Shown: one piece after another, positions 9,677 to 22,351 of the stretch
How the letters are laid out: the number at the start of each line of letters is the position of its first letter
How positions within the stretch are numbered: the stretch's first letter is position 1
NCBI RefSeq assembly: GCF_024582715.1
Contig: NZ_CP102083.1
Coordinates: 496,001 to 560,000 of the forward strand
Reading direction: 5' to 3'
DNA length: 64,000 nt
Source: Mycoplasma sp. 2045
GTDB taxonomy: Bacteria; Bacillota_I; Bacilli_A; Mycoplasmatales; Metamycoplasmataceae
The notes under the pieces: generated by a model
Told to the model about the DNA's origin: nothing
Databases searched by the model: none
What the model saw: the letters and a program-made list of their open reading frames with translations, nothing else
Translations under genes and position numbers: made by a program

Positions 9677-12600
9677 ATGGCAAAAGAAAATCACGCAATA
9701 TTACATACTCCTGAAAACACAGTTATTGCTGAGTTTGATTTTGAAAAACAAAGACAAAGACCTACAAATTATCAGTCAGAAGCCGATTTAGAAAAAGAGT
9801 TTATTAATCTTCTAACTAATCAAGGTTATGAGTATATTCAAATCAAAAATTCAGAAGAACTTAAAAATAACTTTAGAAAGCAAATTGAAAGATTAAATCA
9901 AGTTACTTTTACAGATAATGAATGAACACATATTATTTCTGAAGTTTCAGGAGAAGGTAAGGGTATTAAAGAAAAAACTGAAATTATCCAAAAAAATAAC
10001 ATTATTCCTCTTAGAAGAGAATTATCTAATGGTGAATCCCAAACTAAAAACATTAGATTAATTGACTTTAAAAATCCACAAAGCAACATACTTCAAGTAA
10101 TTAATCAATATGAAGCTGACCATGGTAAATACAAAAATAGATATGATGTAACTATTTTAGTAAATGGTCTTCCTTTGGTTCACGTCGAACTTAAGAGAAG
10201 AGGTGTAGACATCAGAGAAGCTTTCAATCAAATTGAAAGATACCAAAGTGAAAGCTTCTGATCTGATGAAGGTTTCTTTGAATTTATTCAAATCTTTGTC
10301 ATTAGTAATGGAACTGAAACAAAATACTACTCAAATACAACTAGAGATTTAAAAACTTCATCAAACAAATCTGGTTCAGCTGTTAAGAAAAGTAAACAAT
10401 CATTCCAATATACATCATATTGAGCAGATGGTAAGAATAGAAAAATAACTGATCTTATTGACTTTACTAGAACATTCTTTTCAAGACACACATTATTAAA
10501 TATTCTTACTAAATATTGTGTCTTTGATTCAAATAAACAACTATTAGTAATGCGTCCATACCAAATTGCAGCTACTGAAGCAATCATTTCAAAAATTAAA
10601 ATGACGTCTTCATTAGGTAACTGAGGTAAAAAAGATGCAACTGGATATGTATGACATACTACCGGTTCAGGTAAGACACTTACATCATTTAAGACCGCTG
10701 AATTAGCAAAAGAATTAGATGACATTGAAAAAGTTATCTTCGTTGTAGATAGAAGAGACTTAGACTTCCAAACAATTAATGAATATAACCGTTTTGAAAA
10801 AGGAAGTGTTAAAGGTGTACAATCGACAAACATTTTAAGTCAAGTGCTTAAAAATGAAACTGTTGAAGATGAAAGATCTAAAATTTTAGTCACAACAATT
10901 CAAAAACTTTCAAAATTTATTGAAAAAACACCTAAATCAACTATATATGATAAAAAAGTTGTCTTCATCTTTGATGAATGTCACCGTTCACAATTCGGTA
11001 AGATGCATAAAAGAATTGTTAACAAGTTCAAAAAATACTTCTTATTTGGATTTACTGGAACACCTATATTTGTTGAAAACGCAAATACAACAAATGGTCA
11101 AATGCTAACAACTGATATATTCAAAGATCAACTTCATACTTACACAATTTTAGATGGTATTAGAGACCATAATGTTCTTAAATTTAAAGTTGATTTCTTG
11201 AATACATTTAAATCTGCTTCTGGTATTGAAGATAAGAAAATATATGGAATCGATAAGAAAAGTATCAAGGAATCAGACAAAAGAGTCGCAATGAATGTTA
11301 AGTACATTCTTGAAAACTTTGATAGAAAAACCAGAGCAAAAGATGGTTACTCATTTTCTAAATTAGTTAACTATGATGAAATGGTTAAAAGCAAGGATAA
11401 CACTGCTAAAGAAATAAAAGTTGATACAAACCTTCAAGGTTTCAACTCTATTTTTACAGTTGAAAATATCTTGATGGCTAAAAAATACTACCTTGAATTC
11501 AAAAAACAATTAGCAGAGCAACATAGAAATTTAAGAATTGCAACAATATTCACATATGCACCTAATCCAGATCCTGAATCAGGAGTTTTTGAGGAAGAAG
11601 ATATTGATATCCCTACAAATGTAACTTATGATTCAACTGATAAAGAATTCTTAGCACAAGCTATGGATGATTATAATCAAATGTTCAAAACCAACTTCTC
11701 ATTAGATGGTGCCGAAGGATTTGCTAACTACTATAAAGATATTTCATTAAGAATGAAAAACAAAGATATTGATATCTTAATAGTTGTTGATATGTTCTTA
11801 ACTGGATTTGACTCACCTACATTAAATACTTTATGAGTTGATAGAAAACTTGAATATCACCGTTTAATTCAAGCGTTTTCGAGAACAAACAGAATTTTAA
11901 ATTCTGTTAAAGTATGTGGAAACATTGTTTGCTTTAGAAATTTAAGAAAAGAAGTTCAAGATGCTATTGCATTATTTGCTCTTAACGATAAAGAAGCTTC
12001 TAATACAGCTTTATTTAGAGATTATAACTTCTACTTAAAAGGTGAAACTAATGAGAAAACGGGTGTGCACGTTAAGGGTTACATTGACTATGTTAATGAA
12101 ATAAAAGAAAAATTCCCACTTGAGAATTTAGATCAAAGAATCGAATACTTCCCTGAAAGTAAGAAGAAAGAATTTGCTAAGTTATTTGGAAAAATCTTAA
12201 AATGCAAGAATACTCTAATGGTGTTTGATGAATTTCAACAAGAAGCTAATAAAATTATTCCTGACAGAGACTTGCAAGATTATCAATCTCACTACTTAAA
12301 TATTTGAAATGAATTTAAGGACAAGGAAAAGAATGATGGTTACAAAGAAAATATAATCAATGATATTGTCTTTGAAATCGAATTAGTTCAACAAGATGAA
12401 ATTAATGTCGAATACATCATTAGATTAATCGCAACTAGATTTGCTCAAAAAACAGATACTGAAAAAGTTAAAAAAGAAGTTGGCAAACTTGCACAATCAA
12501 GTACTTCTCTTAGAAACAAAAAGGATCTTATTTTAGAATTCATTGACCAATACAATATTCAAGATATTTCAAATACTGCTACTGAAAACGAAATTGAAAT

Positions 12601-12919
12601 TAACACTTGAGAAGAATGAGAAAAATTCGTTCATCAAAGAGCCGGGCAAGAAATTAACACAATTATTAATAGCCAAAACATTCAAGCTGAGCAAGCTAAA
12701 GAATACATTCTTAACTCACTCGAAAGTGGAAGCTTAAAATTTGATGGACAAGAATTGGATTCAGCTATCAAAGCACCATTATTTGCACGTGGAGCAAATT
12801 CATCAAATAGATATGAAACTAAGAAAAAAGTGTTCTCAATCTTCCAAAACTTCTTTAACAAATTCAAGGATATTCTTAATATCAAAAAGTTCAAGAACAC
12901 TTTAAAAAATGATAAATAA
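9677..12919 (+). CDS. hsdR: type I restriction-modification system, restriction/translocase subunit HsdR
   Basis: 1080 aa motor and nuclease subunit. The N-terminal nuclease has the PD-(D/E)XK-type core [20 protein letters not shown] (about residues 156-175). The helicase motor follows: Walker A in [12 protein letters not shown] (about 332-343), DECHRS as motif II (about 434-439), FGFTGTP as motif III, then [10 protein letters not shown] and [10 protein letters not shown] as later motifs. The C-terminal helical region ends LKNDK. Many TGA Trp codons split it under the standard code, but all segments are in one frame, so the gene is intact. AAAGGTGG precedes the ATG. Confidence 0.96.
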
Positions 12920-12922
12920 TTA

Positions 12923-12955
12923 AATATTACCAGAGATTCTTCTGGTGATATTTTT
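12923..12955 (+). terminator. terminator after hsdR
   Basis: Hairpin with stem TATTACCAGA / TCTGGTGATA followed by TTTTTATTT, directly after the hsdR stop. Confidence 0.8.
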
Positions 12956-13034
12956 ATTTATCCCTATGGTTCAAACACAGAAGTTACAATCAAATATTGA
13001 CAACTTGATATAATCAAAATAAGGGGTGTAAATT

Positions 13035-15611
13035 ATGGAGCAAAAAAATATTATTAAGATAACTGCAAACAACTTTCTAAAGGTTTTTTTCAAAAATCCT
13101 TTACTTGTTTTTCATTCAAATAACTTAGTTGATTGAATTAAACAATCAGCTTATTTTGATAAATATAATGTATCAATCGATGATTATTTAAGCAATATTA
13201 AATTTGGCAATATTGATGAATTAGATGATGATGATGAGGATGAATCTAGTGAAAATGCAATTGACGCAAACACAGTGTCTGAATTTATGTCTGAGCAAAA
13301 CTTACAAATGGAACTAGATACAAATTCAGACAAACTTGTTTGAAGCAATAATTTCTTACACGAATTAGATTCAATTTTTGCAAAACAAGAAAACAGCGAA
13401 CAAGTTGAATTTATTAAAGTTAACGTTTCTGAATTCTTGCAATTTAAATTAGATGCATACAACTGATATTTAAATAAACACAACTATAAACCAAATGAAG
13501 TCGGTTATATTAAGCAAATTGATAATTTAGAAGTCAAATTACAACAAACTCTTAATTACTTAAATGATGAGAAAATCAAAGTAATTATTGAACCTGTATT
13601 TGCTTATAAAATCGAGAATCAAAACGATGTATTTTATTTAACCTCATCAGCGCTTATATATGATAAGCAACTTAAAAAATATGTAGGTTTATCATATGTT
13701 GATAAAGCTAAGAAAGACTTATATCAAAAAAACTTTTATAACTACAACGTACTAAATAAAGCAAATATTCCTCTTGAATCTATTAGCGAAATTATTATTA
13801 ATCCATTTGTTAATAAACTTAGATTAACACAAAAAAACGAGATTGATTTTTACGAAGTCTTTTCAGCAATGACAAAGATAAAATCGCCTTCAAAACCAAG
13901 TAATAAATCTGATAAATTAGATTGAACGAGCGAAGATGATTTTTATAATTTATTCACTCCAATCGAACACGGATTGTTAAAATCAGGAGCACTTGCATTG
14001 TATGATTCGTGAAATGAACAAGACTACTTAAATGATTTTACAAAAAATTCAAATTCCTTTATTTTGAGTGCTAAAAGAGGATATTATTGCGATAGAAGTT
14101 TAGGTCTTAATTTTGAAGAATTTGTAGCAATGCCTAATGCAATTAAGACATTTAGTGAATTTATAGACCAAATAAAAGAAACTCATGATATCTATAAATC
14201 AGTTAATTCATTAATTGAGAAAGCAAATGGTGTTTTTCTTACAAAAGACAAGAGAGGTAGTTCACCTGAGTCATATGTTTTCTATGAGCCATTTGATAGT
14301 TACATTGACAAAATCATCAATTCTTATTATTTAGCACCTGAATTATCTAATATTGATTACAACTTATTTAGATATTGTTTTAGCAAAGATGCTGAAGATA
14401 ATTTTGAATTAATGAATAGTTTAAATGATTATATAAATGCATACAAAAACTCACAGATTTCAAACAGTTCTCTTATTAATATACCTACAGATGTATTCAA
14501 ATCACCTGATAAATTAGTTATTAGAGCATATCTTTATGGAAAAGATTTTATACCTTATTCATTTGGTAGAATAGTCAAAGAATCTGAAGATAAAGTGCTT
14601 GAGCTAATTAACAAATATGAAAAAATAAATGCAATAAATGTTAAAGCAGCTCTTGATAAAATCTTTAAAATTCACTTAAAAGATTCAGTAATTGTTTGAT
14701 ATGACTATGAAGGTTTTTCATCAATCTATCCAGTTATTCCTGGTACATCATCATATCAGCAAATCGTTAACCAGGTATCAGTTATCAAAACTCAAAATGG
14801 TAAAGAAATTTACAAAGAGAACTTTGTAATAGACACAAAAAACTTTGATTTATCGAAAACAATATATATGTTTAAGATAATTCATGATAAAGATGCAAAA
14901 GGTTACGTTGTATATAACAAGACATATGAAAATACAAGAAACAAAGAGCTTCTTAATTTAATTGAAATTGAATACAAAAATAATAATGAAAAAATTCAAG
15001 AGCAAATTCACTTGCATTTTGAAACATTAGGAAACTTCAGACAGGCAATTAATGAAATCAACAATTTAGCAATTGACTTAAACGATATTTTCAAATCTAC
15101 ATCAACAGAACTTAAATCTAGGTTAATTTCAGACAAATATTTCATTGTATTTAAAGAAAATACAAACAATGAAACATTAGAATTAGTTAAATTAATTAAT
15201 AGTGATATTGAAACATTTGCATTAGATAGAATTTGTTATATTAATGAACTACTAAGATTTAGTAGCATTAAGAAAGTTGAAAAATACATTACACATAACA
15301 ATTTAAAACTCAAAACATTGATTACACCTTATTCAGAATTAGTTATCCAAAAAGGTACCATGGCAATGGAAAAAGCGCAAATTAGACACGCAAAACTAAT
15401 TGGGGATTCACATTGAGAAAACGACATTGTTCCTGAACTTAAAAAGTACTGTGAAAATGATGTTAGAGCTATGATAATGGTTTATGAGCTTATTATGTAT
15501 ATTCTTAGACTTAAGTTCCCAGAACTTGATGAATATGAGTACAAAATTGATTCAGAAAAGTATGAATACAAGATAGAAAATGAGCAAATAACACTAGCTC
15601 CAAGAGATTAA
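13035..15611 (+). CDS. UU173-family protein with DUF2779 (putative DnaQ-like nuclease)
   Basis: 858 aa. The C-terminal third carries the DUF2779 pattern: VWYDYEGFSSIYPVIPGT (about residues 554-571) with YQQIVNQVSV, and near the end KKYCENDVRAMIMVYEL. These resemble the DEDD exonuclease motifs (D.E near the start, D in the last motif), so a nuclease is suggested but not proven. The first half (about 1-330) is low-complexity and acidic (ELDDDDEDESSEN) with no domain I recognise. It has its own -10 (TATAAT, 13009-13014) and GGGGTG before the ATG, and sits directly behind hsdR, so a defence link is possible. Confidence 0.75.
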
Positions 15612-15615
15612 AGTA

Positions 15616-15667
15616 AAAATACAAGCAATTATTACTGTTTTTGTTGTAATAGTTGCTTGTATTTTTT
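15616..15667 (+). terminator. strong terminator after the UU173-family gene
   Basis: Long stem with arms of about 18 bases (AATACAAGCAATTATTAC and its near-complement) followed by ATTTTTT. The A run on the left also makes it usable from the minus strand. Confidence 0.85.
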
Positions 15668-15797
15668 AATTAGATTTCAGAATGGCGATTAATTCATTTA
15701 GAAATTCAATTGTTCTATCGATTTGGTAATTAGTTTTAGATTTAACATCATTACTAAAATAATTGTTTTGATTTTCTTTTAATTTTAATTTAAATGT
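15666..15797 (-). pseudogene. remnant of an unrecognised gene (C-terminal ~43 residues)
   Basis: Open minus-strand frame ending at the TAA 15668-15666, with no start codon and a TAG upstream. It reads KENQNNYFSNDVKS and TNYQIDRTIEFLNELIAI, which looks like real protein rather than random AT-rich sequence. I do not recognise the family. The rest of the gap 15798-16034 shows no gene. Confidence 0.35.
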
Positions 15798-16022
15798 CTA
15801 TATATTTTGATTGTGCTCCTTATTGGTTACAATATCTTATTTATTTGTAATTTTTTATAAAAAACTCTATTTTTTATATTTTTCTACACATTTTGCTTTT
15901 AAAATTCAAAAATTGATTTTATGAACTCAAAAAAATAAGTGATTAACGAAATTTTTATGAATTTAGTAGATATATTCAATTAAAAAAATCAGCTATTTTC
16001 TGTTAGTTTGATAAAAGAAAAA

Positions 16023-16028
16023 TATAAT
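16023..16028 (+). promoter_or_regulatory. -10 box for dnaE (leaderless start)
   Basis: TATAAT, six bases before the dnaE ATG. Transcription would begin at or within a base or two of the start codon, giving a leaderless mRNA. No Shine-Dalgarno is present. Confidence 0.65.
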
Positions 16029-16034
16029 TTAAAT

Positions 16035-18950
16035 ATGAAAAAAATATATCTTCACACAAATACTGAATATTCATTTTTAAACTCTGCTATCAGAGTTGAA
16101 AAACTCATTAAATTAGCAGTTGAAAATAATTTAGAATTCTTACCTTTAACAGATAAAGAAAACTTATATGCATTGCAATATTATTGAGATATGCAAGATA
16201 AGTTTAATATCAAACCACTTATTGGTATTGAACTTTATTTATCAGAAGGATTTACTGTTATTGTATTAGCTAAAAACAATAATGGATACGCTTTTATTAA
16301 TCAACTTATTTATGCTAAATCTGAAGGTAAAGTAGTTTCATACTATGAACTTGATAATTCAGATATTTTCATTATCGACCATCAATACCTAGGAAATAGG
16401 GCTAAAGGTATTGCAGTTGATAAATATTTAAGTAATTTTTATTTAAATAATAAAACTCCACTTGAATATCAAACTGTCTATGCACCAGCTAAAAAAGTTT
16501 TAAATTTTGAGGATAATGAAATCCTCAGAGTTATTCAAAAAATTGGTTCAGTTAACGAAGAAACTCAAACATATAATGAATATTTAGATGAAGAAGATTG
16601 AGAAGATCTTCACGAAGATGTATATAAAAATATGTTATACATTGCACAAAATTGCAATGTTTCTAAACCTAATAATTCAATCAAATTAGCTAAATTTTCA
16701 GACAATGCAGCAGCAGAATTTAAAAAATTATTAATTAATGATAGAACTAAAGAACTTATTTACAAATTCGGTGAAGATGTTGTTGTAAATAGAGTTAATT
16801 ATGAGATTTCTGTTATTGCTAAATTAGGTTTTATTAACTACTTTTTGATTATTCAAGACGCAATTGCTTGAGCTAAGAAAAATAAAATTGAAGTAGGACC
16901 TGGTAGAGGTAGTGCTTCTGGATCAATTATTTCTTATATATTAGGAATTACGGATATTAATCCACTCGAATTTGGATTGTTATTTGAACGTTTCTTAAAT
17001 ATTGACAGAGTTTCTCTTCCTGATATTGATATTGATATTCAAGATAACAGAAGAAATGAAGTTTTAGAATACATTAAAAATAAATATGGAGAAGAAAATG
17101 TTGCTCTAATTACAACGTTTCAAACTTTAGCACTTAAAAACAGCATCAGAGATGTTGCTAGATACTTAGATGTACCACTTTCAGAAGTTGAAAAAATTTG
17201 TAATGCAATTAAGTCAACTGACTTAAGTCTTGTTGATGCTTATGAAACTAATTCAAAATATAGATCATATGTAGATAAATATCCTAACTTACACGAGTAT
17301 GCTTCAAAAATTGAGGGGTTACCAAGACAAATCGGAACACACCCTGCTGGTATTATTGTTTGTGATCAACAAATTAATAAAATTATTCCCACAATTTACA
17401 ATAATGGATTAATTCAACAAGTTCAATTTACATTAAACCATTTAGAAAAATATGGCCTTATTAAAATTGACTTTTTGGCACTTAAGAACTTAACTATTCT
17501 CAAAGAAATTGAAGATTTATTAGAACCTGAACAGACTTTTGAAAAAGTCATAGGAAATAGTTATTCAGTTCAATTAGAAGATAAAACTAAAAAATTACTT
17601 AATAACACACATACAAATGGAATTTTTCAACTTGAATCAATAGGAATGCAAAGAACAATCAAGGAAGTTAAAATTGATTCATTTGATGATATCTATGCAA
17701 TTGTTTCGTTGTTTAGACCCGGTCCAATGGAATTTATTGGTACATATGGTAAAAATAAACAAAACCAAAACAGAATAGAAACAATTCATCCACTATATGA
17801 TCAAATTGTTAAACCTACATTTGGAATTATTGTTTACCAAGAGCAAATTATGCAAATTGCACAGCAAGTTGCAAATATGTCTTTTGCTCAGGCTGATTTA
17901 CTTAGAAGAGCAATTTCTAAAAAAGATGAAAAGCTATTACATAGCTATAAAGCTGAATTTTTCAAAGGTGGATTGCAAAACAATATTTCTATAGACTTAT
18001 TAGAAAGAATTTATTCAAATATTGAAAAATTCGCTGCTTATGGATTTAATAAATCACACGCTGTTGCTTATTCATTAATTTCATATAAGTTAGCTTTCTA
18101 TAAAGCAAACTACCCACTTATTTTCTATAAAGTGTTAATTTCAAATTCATCATCAGACCAGCAAAATATCAAAAAATATACCGTTGAAGCTAATGATCAA
18201 GACATAAAAGTTCAATCACCCGAAATTAACAATTCATCAAATATGGTTGAAATTGTTGATAATGAACTTTATTTACCATTCAATATGATTAAAGGAATTG
18301 GTGAAAGTGCTGTTGAAAAAATACTTGAAGAAAGAAATCAAAATGGTAAATATGAAAACTTTATAGTTGCATATCTTAGATTAAGAAATTTAGGAAATGT
18401 AACTGAGTCAAATATTGAAACACTTATTAAAGTTAATGCATTTAGAGAATTTTATGGAATGCAAACTTTATTAAATGGACTAATCATTTGCAAGCAGCTT
18501 AATGATTTATTTGTCGCTTCATATAAGAAAATTGAAGGCGACAAAAAACAACAACTCCAAGAGTTTATTAAAATGCAAAATATTGAGCAAATTGAATTTG
18601 AACTCATACCAAGTGACTTAAATGAACAAATTCAATACGAATCTCAATTATTAGGAAGCATTTATAACTTAAATTCAAATATTTCAAACAAACACAATAC
18701 ATTAACATTAGATCAGCTTACAGATCAATATGAGTGAATTGAAGTTATGTTAACTAAAGTGACTAAGGATGCTAAAGGTAGACCTAGATTATCGGTAACA
18801 GATTCAACAAAATCTGTAACAGTTTTTGGTTTTAATAATAGAGCTATTGAAATTCTTAATGATACAAGACCTAGAAGGATGTTGATTTTAATCAAAATTA
18901 GTAAGGGATTTTATAACTTTAGTGATTGAAAAGAGGTAGATAATGGATAA
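16035..18950 (+). CDS. dnaE: DNA polymerase III subunit alpha, DnaE type
   Basis: 971 aa family-C replicative polymerase, shorter than the ~1100-1160 aa of most DnaE. The N-terminal PHP domain (YLHTNTEYSFLNSAI, LPLTDKENLYAL) lacks the usual metal-binding histidines. The polymerase core has VGPGRGSASGSIISYILG at about residues 295-312 and the catalytic aspartates in LPDIDIDIQD at about 328-337. GTHPAGIIV and FKGG follow, and a C-terminal OB-like region (WIEVMLTKVTKDAKGRPRL) ends the protein. All segments lie in one frame with TGA as Trp. It overlaps the next gene by eight bases. Confidence 0.95.
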
Positions 18951-19854
18951 GAAAAACTTACATTTATTAGTTGATGGAAACTACTTAAGTTTTCAATCAT
19001 TTTATGCAACATATTATGGAAATCCTAATGACATTTTAAGAACTTCAACAGGTTTTCCTACTAATGCAATCAACTTATTCTTCCATCAACTTCTTAAAAT
19101 ATTCAACCAATTTAATCCAACACACATTTTTATAGCTTTTGATAGTCAGGGAAAAACTTTCAGACACGAAGCTTTTGATGAATACAAAAGCGGTAGAGCT
19201 TCAGCTCCATCTGAATTATTTGTTCAAATGGACAAAATTAAAGAAATGTTAACTCTTTTAGAAATTCCTTGAAAAGAGCAAACTGGTTATGAAGCTGACG
19301 ATTTAATCGGCACTTATGTTAAAAATGTCGCTCAAGGAGAAGAGAAAATTATCTTTTCAAAAGATAGAGACTTACATCAATTAATTGATGAACACACATC
19401 AGTTATTATTAAGAGACCTAAAAAAAATAAATTCGATTTATTAACATTAGATATTTATCCTGAAGAATATGGAATTTATCCAAATCAAGTTTCTGATTAT
19501 AAAGGTTTAGCAGGAGATAGCAGCGATAACTTGCCAGGTATTAAAGGTATTGGAGAAAAAACTGCTATCAGTATTCTTGATAAATACAAAAGTTTCATTA
19601 ATTTATATGAACAAAAAGATACTTGAGCTGATAATTTTACAAAATCAATTATTACAAAATTAGAATCTGGATATGACCAAGGGCTATTCTGTTATAAAAT
19701 GGCTCAGTTATATACAAATGTTCCAGATTTTAATAAATCAAAAGATAACTACTTATTAAAACTTAATCTACAAAATGCAATGTCTATTCTTGATGAACTT
19801 GAATTAGTTAGATTAAAAGAAAGTATGCTAAATTATGATAGCAATAGTAGGTAA
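18943..19854 (+). CDS. 5'-3' exonuclease (PolA N-domain-like FEN nuclease)
   Basis: 303 aa flap nuclease that removes RNA primers. Mollicutes carry it without the polymerase domain. The acidic metal-binding residues are in place: LVDGNYLSFQSF, FIAFDSQGKTFRHE, GYEADDLIGTY, FSKDRDLHQL, and LAGDSSDNLPGIKGIGEKTA with the helix-hairpin-helix. It overlaps dnaE by 8 bases and coaE by 20, so the genes are cotranscribed. GAGG lies upstream of the ATG inside dnaE. Confidence 0.94.
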
Positions 19855-20398
19855 AATTTGCTCTGGTAAAACTTACTTTTTAAATACTGCAAGAGAATTA
19901 GGTTACAAAACATTAAATCTTGATGAATTTGTAAACGATTTATATGAAAAAAATACTGATTTTATCAACAAAATTAACAATAAAATCGGTAGTTTTTTAA
20001 TCAAAAATAATCAAGTTTGAAAACCTTTTATTAAGCAATGGGTAAGTTTAAATCCAAATAACTTAAAAATACTTGAAAAGTATGTTTTTGAAGTAATTTT
20101 TGAGCACCTTAAATCAAATCAGTACGATTTTGTAGAAATACCAATTTTATATACAAAAATAGTCGATTTTTCAATCTTTTTCTCTACGGTCTATCATATG
20201 CAAATAGATGAAGAAAATAGGTCAAAATTCTTAAAAATTAGGGGTGTGGATAACTTCACAAAAGAAATTTTAGACAACCAAAACAACTACAATTGAGACA
20301 CAAAAGATTTTTTTAGGTCAAAAAAGGTTGTGCATATCCCTATTAATATTAGAGATAGTAAAGAAAAAATAAAAGAATTTTTGGAGCTAAAAAAATAA
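19835..20398 (+). CDS. coaE: dephospho-CoA kinase
   Basis: 187 aa kinase for the last step of coenzyme A synthesis. P-loop AIVGKICSGKTYFLN at residues 3-17, followed by LGYKTLNLDEFVNDLY, the usual CoaE pattern of a Gly-rich loop then an Asp. The C-terminal half is diverged from the family. It starts inside the exonuclease gene, as in other mycoplasma clusters. The P-loop plus position give good but not complete certainty. Confidence 0.82.
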
Positions 20399-20457
20399 GT
20401 AAGTAAAATTAGAGTACCCAAAATTTCAAACACAAGAAAAAACAGGAGGAAGCACCG

Positions 20458-21420
20458 ATGATTTATCAATATTTCGCAGTTGAAAAAGTTAACGAAATAA
20501 CAATGGAGGACCTTAGTAATTTACGTGAATTTTACGGTCCATTTTTAGGTGCTGACCCTGTTTTTCTTTACCAATATTTATTAGATATTGTTAAAGATAG
20601 CAAATACAAAAGAAGTAGCTATGATTTTTTAACTCTAACTACATTCTTAAATATGCACGAAAACAGATTAAATCAAGCTAGATTACAACTTGAAGCCGTT
20701 GGTTTAATTGATACTTTAAGAGATGATGAACAAAAAATCACTATCTTTAGTATTCAAAAACCACTTAATGCAGCTGGTATTAAAAATAACCATTTAATTT
20801 CAGAAATGTTGAAATCTAAAATTGGTGATACATACTTCAAAATTAAAGTTAATAATAGATTGAAAAAATCAAACATCATCGAAACACCACACATCCAAGA
20901 TGTTTCAGCAAGTTTCTTTGATGTATTTAATAATGAGAATGAGCAAGCTCAATATCCAAAGAATGAATTTGTTGACAATTTAATTAATTTAGGTAAATTA
21001 AGACAACAAAATGCTGATTTTGCACCAGTTGATTTTTCTATGTTAGAACCTATTAGCTTATTAAATGAATATAAGTATTCAAATAAATATGAAGCTTTAA
21101 TTAAATTAAGCACAAGAGATTTCTATAAATCAATTTCATATGGTTTCAGAAATGAAAAAATTGAAAACAAATTAGATGAATGAATTAGTAAATTTACTGA
21201 CTCAAAAATCATTAACTATGTTTTATATATTTCTAAAGAAAAATCTTCAACTCCTAACGAGTGATTTAAACATGCGAACTCAATGATGGTTGAAATTAAA
21301 AATGCAGGTCTTATGAGATTTGACACAATCGAAACTTATTTTGATGGAAAATTTAAAGATCAAAAAGAACAAAAAATTTTCCATGAAAAAGAAGCTTTCA
21401 AGAATGCTCTTAAACATTAA
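20458..21420 (+). CDS. DnaB/DnaD-like replication initiation (helicase-loading) protein
   Basis: 320 aa. The N-terminal half (ISMEDLSNLREFYGPFLG-like, LYQYLLDIVKDS, FLTLTTFLNMHENRLNQAR) resembles the winged-helix part of Gram-positive DnaB/DnaD. The C-terminal part is helical (WFKHANSMMVEIKNAGL). In Bacillus such proteins recruit DnaI and the replicative helicase. Here the DnaI-like gene follows after 15 bases, which supports the call. The start is set by GGAGGAAG eight bases upstream. Confidence 0.75.
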
Positions 21421-21435
21421 TTGGAGACTTAATTA

Positions 21436-22344
21436 ATGACAAAGAATAATCAAAATCTAGATTGAAGAATTTTTCTAGATAAAAACTTGAAAATAGATCC
21501 TGCACAGATTATTGCTGATATTAAGAAAAAAGAAATATTAGCACAACTAATTGATGAATTAAATATCTCAGATAAGGAAATTTGAGATTATTTTGTTCAT
21601 TTAATTGATTACTATAAACAAAGAACTGTCGATAAAAATCTACCTATTAGAAATTATTTTTTAAGAGATGAAAATGGTAAATTGCAGTTAGTTAGAAAAA
21701 TAGCAAATAATGATGAAGGTAGAAAATTAAGATTAGAAAATCACTTAATTTTCACAGACATCAGTGAACCAATTAATGATGAAGTTATTGAAAATGTAGT
21801 TATAAATGATGAAGACTATATTGACTTACACAAATATGTAGAAGAGTTAAAGGTAAAATTAAAAGAACACAATGAACTATCAATGAAGGGTCTTTTAATT
21901 TCTGGAGTAAGAAAATCTCAAAGAAGTAATTTACTTTCAAGAATCGCAAACTCTTTTGCATTAGATAACAAAACTGTTGCTTACATCAATATAAATGATT
22001 TGGACCAAGAAATCAAAAAAACATTTGATAAGAAAAACTCAAATGACATTGATTTTATTAAAAAACAACTTAGTGAAGTTGATTTGTTAGTTTTAGATGA
22101 AATTGGACTTAAAAACTTAAGTATTTGATTCTGAGATTCAGTAATTATGGAAATTTTAGAACAAAGATCAATCAATAATAAAATTACTTTCTTTGGAACA
22201 TACTTTACATCTGAAAAAATGTTTACACACTTAAAAGAAATTAATGAAAATAGTAAATCAACGACTAAATTAACTGAACAAATGCTTACTAAAATTGTTG
22301 AAGTTATGAGAGAGCTAATTTACAAGGAAATCTCAATCGGATAG
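21436..22344 (+). CDS. DnaI-like helicase loader with degenerate Walker A
   Basis: 302 aa. The C-terminal AAA+ domain starts at about residue 150. The expected P-loop position reads LLISGVRKSQRSNLLSRIA, without the GKT/S. Walker B is intact (VDLLVLDEIGL), and FFGTYFTSEKMFTHL looks like sensor 1. The N-terminal domain (WRIFLDKNLKIDPAQI) is the helicase-binding part in family members. It lies directly behind the DnaB-like gene. A loader that does not bind ATP in the normal way is inferred. Confidence 0.75.
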
Positions 22345-22351
22345 GAGAAAA

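Noticed and set aside
10327-10833. 168-codon minus-strand frame inside hsdR
   Set aside because: Shadow of the hsdR coding strand; composition follows the antisense of a typical AT-rich gene and no start signal is seen.
12997-13014. TTGACA followed by TATAAT before the UU173-family gene
   Set aside because: The gap is only six bases, not the ~17 needed for a -35/-10 pair; only the TATAAT is kept as a possible -10.
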